From NCBI GenBank assembly GCA_900554485.1, contig USHO01000067.1, positions 1-6,285 on the forward strand: 6,285 bases of DNA, written 5' to 3'. This document shows, piece after piece, positions 1-6,285 of this stretch; within the stretch, counting starts at the first letter, position 1; every line of letters starts with the position of its first letter. This DNA is from an uncultured Eubacteriales bacterium. GTDB taxonomy: Bacteria; Bacillota; Clostridia; Christensenellales; Borkfalkiaceae. The notes below the pieces were generated by a model. It worked only from the letters and a program-made list of their open reading frames with translations. It did not search any database and had not been told where the DNA came from. The translations under genes and the position numbers were made by a program.

Positions 1-619
1 ACAGTTTGTCCGCCTCTCCGTTTTCGTACGCGTACAAAGCCGCGCCCGCGCTGCCGTCGGCGACCTTTATCGCATTATCCAGCCTTGCCGCGTCCGGGCA
101 CCTATCCGACAAGACTTTCTTTATGGCAGCGGACGAAAGCGGCGGTATGTCGATTTTTTTAACCCTCGACAATACCGTGGACAAAAGTCCGCTCGCATTG
201 ATCGCCCCGATTAAAATACATACGCCGGCGGGCGGTTCTTCCAGAGTCTTCAATAATTTGTTCTGCGCGGCGGGCGTCATGTTTTCCGCCCCGCAAACGA
301 CGAATAATCTGGTCTTGTTTTCGAGCGGCTTTATATACGTTTTCGATACGAGGTCGTCTACGTCCGCCGTAAGAACTTTTTCACCCGAAAGCGGGTAAAA
401 AGTACAATCGGCATATGCGTTTTTATCTATAAGTCGGGATATTCGCCCGTCGCCGTCGTCTCCCTGATACTCAATGACTTTTGCGAGTTCGGTAAGATAG
501 GGTTTCAGCGCGTATTTATCCGCGCAGACGACCAGATACGCGTGCGACAACGCCCCGCGCTTTTTCTCGCCCGAGATTATTTTATATGCGTTTGTGTCTT
601 TAACGAGCGTCTCGTACAT
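1..619 (-). CDS. holB: DNA polymerase III delta' subunit (clamp loader), 3' end cut by window edge
   Basis: The delta' subunit is the rigid, non-ATPase arm of the clamp-loader complex that places the beta sliding clamp on DNA. The first 206 residues are visible and the frame is still open at base 1. Seen: the family signature AAQNKLLKTLEEPP at residues 117-130, and TVLSRVKKI at 148-156, matching the SRC-type motif whose Arg reaches the neighbouring subunit's ATP site. Here the usual Cys of SRC is Val. No P-loop is present near the N-terminus (LSHAYLVVCADK, 24-35), as expected for delta' rather than gamma/tau. The Cys cluster of the zinc module common in this family is missing; residues 50-72 are Gly/Asp-rich with one Cys. 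The ATG at 619 lies 3 bases past the tmk stop and has a good ribosome binding site, so the two genes are probably co-transcribed and coupled. A DnaX fragment is the alternative, but the lost P-loop argues against it. Confidence 0.92.
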   Translation of the reverse strand, partial: MYETLVKDTNAYKIISGEKKRGALSHAYLVVCADKYALKPYLTELAKVIEYQGDDGDGRISRLIDKNAYADCTFYPLSGEKVLTADVDDLVSKTYIKPLENKTRLFVVCGAENMTPAAQNKLLKTLEEPPAGVCILIGAINASGLLSTVLSRVKKIDIPPLSSAAIKKVLSDRCPDAARLDNAIKVADGSAGAALYAYENGEADKL

Positions 620-621
620 AC

Positions 622-630
622 TTTACCTGA
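622..630 (-). promoter_or_regulatory. Ribosome binding site of holB, overlapping the tmk stop codon
   Basis: The minus strand reads TCAGGTAAA, with AGG at 628-626 six bases before the ATG at 619. The TAA stop of tmk (625-623) sits inside this element, so ribosomes ending tmk finish on the holB initiation site. This arrangement favours translational coupling, which is an inference from layout. Confidence 0.7.
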
Positions 631-1255
631 TAACGCCTTTTTGCCTCAACGTATCGAGGATTTCGGCGAACACCTCGTCTATTCCTCTGTCGGCGTTTAC
701 CCTGACGAAATGATCCGGGAATTTCTCCGCCATACGGACGTAGCCGTCGTAAACCCGCCTGTGAAAGTCTATTCCGCTCTGTTCGAGCCTGTCGTCCGCA
801 TCCGCACCGCCCTTTCTCGCGAAAGCCCTTTCGGGCGTAATATCGAGGAAAATCGTTACGTCGGGCATACAGTTTTCGAGCGCGTACGAATTGACTTTCT
901 CGACGAATTCACCCAGACCGCGGGCATAGCCCTGATATACAAGCGATGAGTGCACATATCTGTCGCACACCACGGTTTTACCCTCGGCGATTGCGGGCAG
1001 AATTTTTTCTTTGATATGCTGAGCCCTTGCCGCAGCGAACAAAAGAGCCTCGGTTTCATCGCTCATCTCTACGTTTTTGCCGCCCAACAGAATCTTGCGT
1101 ATTTCTTCCGAAATAGGCGTTCCGCCGGGTTCTCGGGTATATATAACGTCGTAACCGCCTTTATCCAGGTAATCTTCGAGCAGTTTCAGTTGTGTCGATT
1201 TGCCCGACCCCTCGCCGCCTTCGAGAGTTACGAAATATCCTTTTTTATTCTTCAT
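623..1255 (-). CDS. tmk: Thymidylate kinase (dTMP kinase)
   Basis: This cytoplasmic enzyme phosphorylates dTMP to dTDP with ATP, the step shared by de novo and salvage dTTP synthesis. With the start at 1255 the protein has 210 residues, normal for the family. Motifs in order: P-loop GGEGSGKST (13-21), REPGG (41-45), Arg77 in AAARAQH, the DRY motif (98-100) followed by SS and YQG (103-109) of the dTMP pocket, and a LID region with RKGGADADDRLE (147-158). The P-loop has no Arg and basic residues sit in the LID, as in the bacterial E. coli-like class. Start choice: the frame also opens at TTG 1273 and ATG 1270, the latter overlapping the TGA of the gene before it, but the ATG at 1255 has GAGG six bases upstream and gives a normal N-terminus (MKNKKGYFVTLEG). 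It lies between the 350-residue gene and holB in one tight cluster. Confidence 0.97.
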   Translation of the reverse strand: MKNKKGYFVTLEGGEGSGKSTQLKLLEDYLDKGGYDVIYTREPGGTPISEEIRKILLGGKNVEMSDETEALLFAAARAQHIKEKILPAIAEGKTVVCDRYVHSSLVYQGYARGLGEFVEKVNSYALENCMPDVTIFLDITPERAFARKGGADADDRLEQSGIDFHRRVYDGYVRMAEKFPDHFVRVNADRGIDEVFAEILDTLRQKGVIR

Positions 1256-1261
1256 TGCCGA

Positions 1262-1265
1262 CCTC
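1262..1265 (-). promoter_or_regulatory. Ribosome binding site that decides the tmk start
   Basis: GAGG on the minus strand ends six bases before the ATG at 1255. The two earlier possible starts (TTG 1273, ATG 1270) have their nearest purine-rich block, AAGGA, roughly 16 or more bases away, which is too far. This supports 1255 as the main start. Confidence 0.65.
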
Positions 1266-1269
1266 GGCA

Positions 1270-2322
1270 TCAATAATTACTGAAATTCCTTACGATGTAG
1301 TCCAGAAAAGTAACCGCCTCGTACTGCAGCTCTCTCTGCACGGACGTATAATCCGAAACGCAGAGCGTAATGCCTTCGGTAGAGGTTATCTGCTTGCCGT
1401 TTTCGTCTTCGTCGACGTAATACCAGCGATCCGAAACCATCTGTTTGCCGTTCGCCTTGTCGTCTTCGGTGACGAATTTATTCAGGGCGGTAAGATCGAT
1501 ACCGTACGCCTTTTTATCCTTGCGTACCACTTCGCCCCTTTCGTAAACGGGTTTCATATAATAGCGCAGAAAGTCGTTTTCACCGCCTTTCACGGCGTTT
1601 ATGACTTCGCTCAGATGCAGATACGCATCTAAAAGTTTGCGTATTCTCGCCTGTTCGTTTTTGACGCCGTCGGCAATGACGCTTTCGGTTTTATACGTCT
1701 TTTTATAGTTACGAGCCTCTTTGATACGCGTCGTACGGAAATACTTTTCTATCAGATCGTCGTCGACCGTCGGTTCGGCGGAATCGAAATTCGCCCCGAA
1801 TTTCATCAGATAGTTCCGCGCGCCGTCAAGCAGATCCTCTACGGTCTGAATCGTTCCGTTACCCGAAAGAATACTTTCAATATCGGAAGACTTCTCTTCT
1901 TCGGTTGTCTCGTCTGTTCCGGCGCCGTCGGCATCTTCGGTCTCTTCGCCGATGACCTTATTTGTTTTCCCCGCGTAAAGCAGAAGAACGTCCGCCTCGT
2001 AAGTGGAATTTCTGAGACTTAACATATATTGCGCGCTGTAGTTGCCCGCTTTGGTTATGCTGCCGACGGAATAAGAAAGTACGTCGTAAGACAAATCGCC
2101 GTCGTCTTTCATGTCTCGCAGCATTTCGTAATCTTTTTCGCCCACGGAGTAAACGTCGCCGTACACCGCAAAATGAAATTGCTGTCCGTCGGTGGCGCGT
2201 GTGGCGCACGTCGTAAACAACAGCGTCCACAAAAGTATAACCGCAACCGAAAACGCGACTATTTTAATCCAGTCGTACGCGATGAGATTGAAAAATCTTT
2301 TTTTGGTTATTTTTACGTCCAT
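1270..2322 (-). CDS. Membrane-anchored protein of unknown function, 350 residues
   Basis: I do not recognise this family. The protein starts with a basic stretch (MDVKITKKRF), then one hydrophobic helix at about residues 19-38 (KIVAFSVAVILLWTLLFTT), then a long soluble part that should lie outside the cell. Cys39 follows the helix, but FTTC is a poor lipobox, so an uncleaved anchor is more likely than a lipoprotein. Residues about 46-120 form a mixed domain (GQQFHFAVYGDVYSV early, YEADVLLLYAGKT at its end). A strongly acidic linker follows at about 124-148. Residues 185-350 are Lys/Arg- and Tyr-rich, with WYYVDEDENGK near 300-310 and a Tyr-rich C-terminus. No enzymatic motif is visible. The start at ATG 2322 has AGG nine bases upstream. 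The TGA stop at 1270-1272 lies 14 bases before the tmk start, so the gene is probably co-transcribed with tmk and holB. The extracellular location is inferred from the single N-terminal helix. Confidence 0.88.
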   Translation of the reverse strand: MDVKITKKRFFNLIAYDWIKIVAFSVAVILLWTLLFTTCATRATDGQQFHFAVYGDVYSVGEKDYEMLRDMKDDGDLSYDVLSYSVGSITKAGNYSAQYMLSLRNSTYEADVLLLYAGKTNKVIGEETEDADGAGTDETTEEEKSSDIESILSGNGTIQTVEDLLDGARNYLMKFGANFDSAEPTVDDDLIEKYFRTTRIKEARNYKKTYKTESVIADGVKNEQARIRKLLDAYLHLSEVINAVKGGENDFLRYYMKPVYERGEVVRKDKKAYGIDLTALNKFVTEDDKANGKQMVSDRWYYVDEDENGKQITSTEGITLCVSDYTSVQRELQYEAVTFLDYIVRNFSNY

Positions 2323-2330
2323 TAAGTTTT

Positions 2331-2336
2331 ACCTGA
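2331..2336 (-). promoter_or_regulatory. Ribosome binding site of the 350-residue membrane protein
   Basis: The minus strand reads TCAGGT with AGG ending nine bases before ATG 2322. The surrounding TCAGGTAAA is identical to the element before holB, and greA has the close variant GAGGTAAA, so this looks like a common initiation signal in this genome. Confidence 0.65.
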
Positions 2337-2339
2337 AAT

Positions 2340-2370
2340 GCGAAAAAGGGGGTCGCACCCTCTTTTTCGC
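2340..2370 (-). terminator. Terminator-like hairpin after greA
   Basis: Arms at 2340-2352 and 2358-2370 pair over 13 positions around a 5-base loop. The arms combine a G/C core next to the loop with an A5/T5 block and a GCG/CGC base. In the minus-strand RNA the core GGG...CCCCC is followed by UUUUU, as in an intrinsic terminator with a paired A-tract. The hairpin begins ten bases past the greA stop. One position is an A-C mismatch in the minus-strand RNA but a G-U pair in plus-strand RNA, so it could also work in reverse. Confidence 0.65.
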
Positions 2371-2380
2371 CGAAAACGAA

Positions 2381-2854
2381 TTACGCTCTCTTTATAGCGA
2401 GAATTTTAATCGGATAGGTGCAAGCGGGGGCTTTTACCATAACGGTGTCGCCGACTTTACCGCCGATAAGGGCTTGTCCGAGCGGCGATTCGTTGGATAT
2501 TTTATTCTTGTAAATATCCGCCTCGGTCGTGCCGACGAGTTCGTATTCGACTTCCTGCGGGTCGCCGTCTTCATCGAATACGGTTACCTTCATTCCGACG
2601 GAAACGACGTCTTTTTTACCCGCCTTTATGATTTCGGCGACTTTGAGTTTAGCCTCGATCTCGACTATTTCGCCTTCTATTCTCGCCTGCTCGTTTTTGG
2701 CTGCGTCGTATTCGGCGTTTTCGGACAAGTCTCCGAAATCTCTAGCGATTTTTATACGCTCGGTTATTTCGGGACGCTTTACGAATTTAAGTTCTTCGAG
2801 TCTCTTTTCGAGTTGCAGTTTGCCTTCTTCGGTTAAAATTACCTTTTCACTCAT
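2381..2854 (-). CDS. greA: Transcription elongation factor GreA
   Basis: GreA enters the secondary channel of RNA polymerase and stimulates cleavage of the backtracked 3' end of the transcript, rescuing stalled complexes. The length of 157 residues is typical. The N-terminal coiled-coil domain covers about residues 1-75 and carries the tip loop FGDLSENAEYDAAKNEQ (40-56), including the acidic pair Asp42 and Glu45 that positions the catalytic metal. The C-terminal FKBP-like domain runs from about 80 to the end and has the family block ISNESPLGQALIGGKVGD (119-136). The ATG at 2854 gives the standard N-terminus MSEKVILTEEG; its GAGG lies 12 bases upstream, rather far. Terminator-like hairpins lie on both sides, so it is probably transcribed largely on its own, although I could not pick out a promoter in the 96 bases upstream. 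The acidic tip distinguishes GreA from GreA-fold proteins that do not cleave. Confidence 0.97.
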   Translation of the reverse strand: MSEKVILTEEGKLQLEKRLEELKFVKRPEITERIKIARDFGDLSENAEYDAAKNEQARIEGEIVEIEAKLKVAEIIKAGKKDVVSVGMKVTVFDEDGDPQEVEYELVGTTEADIYKNKISNESPLGQALIGGKVGDTVMVKAPACTYPIKILAIKRA

Positions 2855-2865
2855 AATAAAAATTT

Positions 2866-2873
2866 ACCTCTTT
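2866..2873 (-). promoter_or_regulatory. Ribosome binding site of greA, long spacing
   Basis: The minus strand reads AAAGAGGT, with GAGG ending 12 bases before the ATG at 2854. The A/T-rich spacer (AAATTTTTATT) is longer than the usual five to nine bases. A small hairpin, GCAC-GAA-GTGC at 2874-2884, lies immediately upstream. Confidence 0.55.
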
Positions 2874-2898
2874 GCACTTCGTGCCGATTAAGAATAAT

Positions 2899-2929
2899 GC
2901 AGAAAAGACGATTTTCACGTCTTTTCTGC
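2899..2929 (-). terminator. Terminator-like hairpin between the large membrane protein gene and greA
   Basis: A perfect 12-base inverted repeat, GCAGAAAAGACG and its complement, pairs 2899-2910 with 2918-2929 around a 7-base loop. It lies 21 bases past the stop of the large gene. In the minus-strand RNA it is followed by AUUAUUCUU, a moderate U-rich tail; in the plus direction it is followed by GUUUUUACGUUUU, a better tail, although no plus-strand gene is seen. I read it as the end of the large gene's transcript. Confidence 0.65.
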
Positions 2930-2950
2930 GTTTTTACGTTTTACCTGACG

Positions 2951-5900
2951 TTACGCTTTGAGAACGTAAGCGAAACCGTCGTCGTCGCCGCCCTCAACGA
3001 AACCCGTCATTGCGGGATAACGTATAAGTCCGTTTTCTCTCATCTCTGCTTCGATATAGCCCATCGCGCGCTTGCAGTCGGAAAGCGTGGATACGACGAC
3101 AAGCGAAGTATAACCCTGCGCCTCCATAAACGGCTCGGCTTTTTTAAGCCCCGTGAGTTCGATATTGAGATATACGAGAACGTTTTTGCCGTCCTTGAAC
3201 ATCTTGACAAGCGGCTTGTCTTCGCCATCATAACCTTCGACGTCGGCGAACGAACCTGCGTATGCGCGGAGCAATGCGTAATATTCGTCGGTATTATTTG
3301 CCACTTTATCGTATTTTATTACGAATTCGTAGCCCTGCGTTCTCTCTTCGGGGGTAGATGCGTAAATTACCTGCGGAACGGATTTCATCATACCGTTCGC
3401 GCTCATCGCCTCTTCGATGAGTTCGAGTCCTTCGTCGAGATCGTTTTCAGTTTCGAGTTCAAACAGCGACGGCAGGTTCTTGCCCCTGAGTATGTCGTAC
3501 CCTTTTTCTTCGAGGTCTTCAAACGGAACGTTGAGTTCGAGTTCGACTTTGCCGTCCGTCTCTGTTATTTTAAGAACGTTTACGATCTTGGTCGTTCCGA
3601 AAGTCAGATCGTCGCACCTGACATAAGAGGCGACTTCGGCTTTCAGTCTGTCGTAAAGTTTTGCGGTCGTCTCGTTGACGACGGGTTCTTCTTTAACTTC
3701 TTCGGCCGGCTGTTCCTCGGTTTTCCCCTCCGCCACGGGGGCGATTAACGGTACGACCTCCGGAACGGGTTCTGCGGCAGGTTCTTCCGTAGGTTCGTCG
3801 ACTGCGGCAGTCTCTCTCTTTGCGAGTTCCTCTTCGTATCTGGCGAGTTTCTCTTCGGCGGCGGCGAGTCTTTCGAGTATTGCCGGATCCGCCGTCGGAG
3901 TCTGCGCGCCTGCGTTGGCGATTTCGGTAGCGTTGTTGGTTCTGCCGACTATTTCCTTGACGCGAGCCTCGACGATGGCGTTTATTCTTGCCTCTTCTTC
4001 GGCTTTGCGTCTCATTTCTTCTTCAAATTCTTTCTTCGCTTCGGCTTTTGCCTCTTCCCTTGCCTTACGAAGTTCTTCTTCGTAATTTACGGGTTTCGCG
4101 ACTACGGGCTGAGCGGCGATTGCCGTTCCTCCGTTTGCGAGAACGTAAGCAAGGCTTGCGTTGTCCGATTTAAGCGAATCGGCGACTTCGCCGTAGCACT
4201 TGCTACGCTCTTCGGCTCTTGCCTTGGCTATTATCTCGTCGCGTTCTTTAAGCGCGGAGTCGAGCGCGCTCCTCGCCTCGTCTGCCTCTTTTTCGGCTTT
4301 GAGTCTTGCCTCTTCGTTGTTCTTGGACGCCTCGATTTCTTTTATGGACTGAAGTTTTACTTCTTCGGTCTTTCTGTCTTCCTCGGCTTTCTTAGCCATG
4401 TACGACAGTTTTTCTGCCTCGATCTTCTCAATCTGCGGATCTTTCTGCAAGGAGGAGAAGTACTGCGCGTCCGCCGACGCGACCGCCGGATCTATGACCG
4501 CTTTCGCCTTGGAATACTGTTCGCCGAGTTTTTCGTATTCGGAGAGTTTCATCCACTTTGCGTAAACGTTTACGTTATGTTTATCGACCGTAGTCGCCGC
4601 AAAACGTGTCTTGTATTTTTTATCCGCAAACCACCCCATGAACACATAGCCTTTGCGTACGGGGTCTTTCGGGTAATTAAACGGTTGGCTCGTCTTCGAC
4701 TTAACGTCGCTTTTCACCTTTACAACGGTGTTGTATTTACCGCCGCGGGCGTTGAATACGATTCTGTACTTCTTGTGTCTGACGCTTTTTACGATGATGA
4801 GTATAACGAGGCAAAGTACAAGCAGACCGAGTACGCCGATCGCCGCCCAGATCGCCCAATCCCATTTTGCGTCTCCCGTCAACCATTCCCAGACGAGTAA
4901 GTTACTAACGTCGTTCACCTTAAATTTCATAGTTTTGCCTTCCCGTTCAATATTTGACATTACGTCGGTTATTGTCGTGTGTTCGTATCGTATCACGGTA
5001 AAGTCTTCGGCTTGTTTGTCGGTTATGCCGTCGTCGTCGAATACGATAGACACGAGATAATAACTCGTCGTTCCATCCACAGTTTTCAAATCCGTTTTAA
5101 CTACTTCCGCCCCGTTGACGTCGGGTTCGTATACGGTAAGAGTTATGTATTTCCAGAGCCCCTTGCCTTTAAGCGAGTTCCTGTCGTCGTCGGACACGTT
5201 GTCGCCGCAATATTTATCGGGGTTTTTCAGTGCTTTAAGAGTGTTACGCTCTACCGAAGGCGTCGCGCCCTCTCTGACGCGTATGAACGCATCCGCGTCG
5301 AATTGCGGAGCCTCTACGAATTCGTCGCCGTCTTTGACGTAGTACGTTATCGTTACGACGTATTTCTGCCTGCCCTCTTTTTTGGACGATACCGACGAGA
5401 CGAAATACTTTTCGTCAGCCGCCGCAGAACTCTCGCCGCCGTATCTCAACGACCCTGCGACCGAATAAGAATCCGCGAACGCGTCTATTATATCCGCGCC
5501 GTCTTCGACGGTTTTACCGTCATATGTATACGGTTCGCCGAGCACCGCGTTTTCGGTTATGCTCTGTATAAGCGAGTAAGCAAGTTCTTTATTTTTTGAA
5601 ACGACGTTTTCGCCGCTCTGTCCGTAAAGCCCCGTCTTAGACAGATAAACTTCTTTTATACCCTCGCGGGTTATCGATTTATAAATTCTTATCAGCGACC
5701 CGACGCATCTTTCGTCCGCCGTCGCCCCCGAATTCCCGCCGTACGGAAACCACCCTTTTTTAAGGTCGATTTCGAGTTCGGTCGTTACGTTAGTGTGAGT
5801 GTTTTTATCGTAACTTACTATCGGCAAGGTCAAAGTCGGCAACGCATTATACGTTTCTATCGACGCGCGTATCGAATCGAGTTCGGTTTTAAGCCTGTCG

Positions 5901-6285
5901 AGTTTCGTCTGTCCGACCGGAGGCTCTTCCGTTTCGTCGAAGAGTTGCGCAGCCTCGTCCGCCCTCGCTATTACCGTTTTCAGCGATGCGAAAAGGTCGC
6001 CGAACTCTCTTTTTGCGTCATTCATCGCCTCGACGGCTCTCTGCCGCGTATCCGCCGTTTTACCGCGCATCCTCATCTCGGAGACCGCATTTTCGACCAT
6101 AAGCCGCCAATCCGCATCGACGTCACCGTACACGTTTTCAAGAGTATATTTCTCGCCGTACTTTTCGGAAAAGTATATTTCGGCGTCGAACGTCATCATA
6201 CTCGCATACACGTTGGCGTATTCCGCGTCGAGCGCGTCTCTGCTTGCAATCGCTGCGGCAAACCATGTATCGTCGAAATCGTCGC
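2951..6285 (-). CDS. Very large single-pass membrane protein with InlB-like B-repeat, coiled coils and duplicated C-terminal domain; 5' end beyond window
   Basis: Function unknown. The frame is open to the right edge (at least 1110 residues). The first in-window start codon is a GTG at 6211, used here for numbering, but it lacks a strong ribosome binding site, and a roughly 450-residue outer domain needs a signal or helix further upstream. Order: residues 1-450, soluble, helical first (about 35-120), then beta-rich with two Cys (169, 335); one membrane helix at about 451-475 followed by a basic KSVRHKK; an InlB B-repeat (Flg_new-like) domain at about 483-553 ending in NVYAKW; charged coiled coils at about 557-680, 708-755 and 778-800; a Pro/Glu-rich linker at 800-848; then two related domains at 849-968 and 975-1086. 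The basic residues after the helix put the C-terminal half in the cytoplasm, which is inference. TAA ends it at 2951-2953. A scaffold or envelope-linked sensor is possible but unsupported. Confidence 0.9.
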   Translation of the reverse strand, partial: DDFDDTWFAAAIASRDALDAEYANVYASMMTFDAEIYFSEKYGEKYTLENVYGDVDADWRLMVENAVSEMRMRGKTADTRQRAVEAMNDAKREFGDLFASLKTVIARADEAAQLFDETEEPPVGQTKLDRLKTELDSIRASIETYNALPTLTLPIVSYDKNTHTNVTTELEIDLKKGWFPYGGNSGATADERCVGSLIRIYKSITREGIKEVYLSKTGLYGQSGENVVSKNKELAYSLIQSITENAVLGEPYTYDGKTVEDGADIIDAFADSYSVAGSLRYGGESSAAADEKYFVSSVSSKKEGRQKYVVTITYYVKDGDEFVEAPQFDADAFIRVREGATPSVERNTLKALKNPDKYCGDNVSDDDRNSLKGKGLWKYITLTVYEPDVNGAEVVKTDLKTVDGTTSYYLVSIVFDDDGITDKQAEDFTVIRYEHTTITDVMSNIEREGKTMKFKVNDVSNLLVWEWLTGDAKWDWAIWAAIGVLGLLVLCLVILIIVKSVRHKKYRIVFNARGGKYNTVVKVKSDVKSKTSQPFNYPKDPVRKGYVFMGWFADKKYKTRFAATTVDKHNVNVYAKWMKLSEYEKLGEQYSKAKAVIDPAVASADAQYFSSLQKDPQIEKIEAEKLSYMAKKAEEDRKTEEVKLQSIKEIEASKNNEEARLKAEKEADEARSALDSALKERDEIIAKARAEERSKCYGEVADSLKSDNASLAYVLANGGTAIAAQPVVAKPVNYEEELRKAREEAKAEAKKEFEEEMRRKAEEEARINAIVEARVKEIVGRTNNATEIANAGAQTPTADPAILERLAAAEEKLARYEEELAKRETAAVDEPTEEPAAEPVPEVVPLIAPVAEGKTEEQPAEEVKEEPVVNETTAKLYDRLKAEVASYVRCDDLTFGTTKIVNVLKITETDGKVELELNVPFEDLEEKGYDILRGKNLPSLFELETENDLDEGLELIEEAMSANGMMKSVPQVIYASTPEERTQGYEFVIKYDKVANNTDEYYALLRAYAGSFADVEGYDGEDKPLVKMFKDGKNVLVYLNIELTGLKKAEPFMEAQGYTSLVVVSTLSDCKRAMGYIEAEMRENGLIRYPAMTGFVEGGDDDGFAYVLKA
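2954..3289 (-). repeat. C-terminal domain copy 2 of the large membrane protein
   Basis: Residues 975-1086 (from GTG 6211) match copy 1 in the same order of landmarks: LLRAYAGSF, then LVKMFKDGKNVLVYLNI, then TSLVVVSTLSDCKRAMGYIE, then EMRENGLIRYP, then a final FAYVLKA strand. The pattern is an old internal duplication seen only at protein level; the DNA copies are not alike enough to recombine. I do not recognise the domain. Confidence 0.7.
3308..3667 (-). repeat. C-terminal domain copy 1 of the large membrane protein
   Basis: Residues 849-968 (from GTG 6211) show the same landmarks as copy 2: RLKAEVASY, then IVNVLKITETDGKVELELNV, then PSLFELETENDLDEGLELIE, then AMSANGMMKSVP, then a final YEFVIKYD strand. 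It directly follows the Pro/Glu-rich linker. Compared with copy 2 it has a three-residue insertion before DGK and is more acidic. Confidence 0.7.
4553..4765 (-). other. InlB-type B-repeat (Flg_new-like) domain in the large membrane protein
   Basis: Residues about 483-553 carry the family pattern: a first strand IVFNARGGKY, then PVRKGYVFMGWFADKKYKT with the diagnostic G-Y-x-F-x-G-W, and a closing NVNVYAKW. Known copies of this beta-grasp-like repeat are mostly in secreted or wall proteins of Gram-positive bacteria, often in tandem. Here there is one copy, about eight residues after the membrane helix on the predicted inner side. Confidence 0.85.

Noticed and set aside
1256..1273. Longer tmk starting at TTG 1273 or ATG 1270
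   Set aside because: Neither has a ribosome binding site at usable distance, while ATG 1255 does and yields the normal N-terminus. The TGATG overlap at 1268-1272 remains a weaker alternative.
2206..2208. Cys39 of the 350-residue protein as a lipoprotein attachment site
   Set aside because: The preceding residues FTT do not fit a lipobox, which normally has Gly, Ala or Ser just before the Cys and Leu-like at minus three.
2192..2836. Open frame of 214 codons on the + strand
   Set aside because: It runs antisense across greA, a certain gene, and the hairpin beyond it, and has no family motif.
2847..2918. Small minus-strand frame starting at GTG inside the hairpin and overlapping the greA start, a possible leader peptide of 23 residues
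   Set aside because: The nearest ribosome-binding-like element is over 20 bases before the GTG, the start is buried at the hairpin loop, and nothing in the peptide suggests attenuation.
2897..3748. Long open frame of 283 codons on the + strand
   Set aside because: It lies antisense to the C-terminal part of the large membrane protein, whose domain repeat shows that strand is the coding one. The product is rich in Phe, Val and Arg, typical of reversed CpG-rich codons.
4979..5599. Open frame of 206 codons on the + strand
   Set aside because: It is antisense to the outer domain of the large membrane protein and has the Val/Arg/Tyr/Phe composition of a shadow frame.

Overview
The window reads as part of a chromosome of an uncultured Gram-positive, Clostridia-like bacterium (Bacillota). 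This rests on the adjacent tmk and holB genes, a GreA of clostridial type, AGG-rich ribosome binding sites, and a membrane protein carrying an InlB-type B-repeat. The lineage is an inference. I see no rRNA, tRNA, mobile element or CRISPR. Codon use is rich in CpG (TCG, ACG, GCG, GTC), which leaves long meaningless open frames on the + strand.

All five genes lie on the minus strand, so transcription runs from base 6285 towards base 1. In that order they are: (1) a very large membrane protein, open at the right edge (2951-6285), with an outer domain, one membrane helix, an InlB-like B-repeat, coiled coils and a duplicated C-terminal domain; (2) greA, a transcript-cleavage factor (2381-2854); (3) a 350-residue membrane-anchored protein of unknown function (1270-2322); (4) tmk, thymidylate kinase (623-1255); (5) holB, the clamp-loader delta' subunit (1-619), cut by the left edge.

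A strong hairpin lies on each side of greA, at 2899-2929 and 2340-2370, so greA looks like its own transcription unit. The 350-residue gene, tmk and holB are packed with a 14-base gap and a 3-base gap respectively and look like one operon. tmk supplies dTDP for DNA synthesis and holB helps load the sliding clamp, so the anchored protein shares an operon with replication genes without any visible functional link. No gene-free stretch exceeds 300 bases; the longest, 2855-2950, holds a terminator-like hairpin and the greA ribosome binding site.

The parts least explained by known families are the two unknown membrane proteins, above all the large one.
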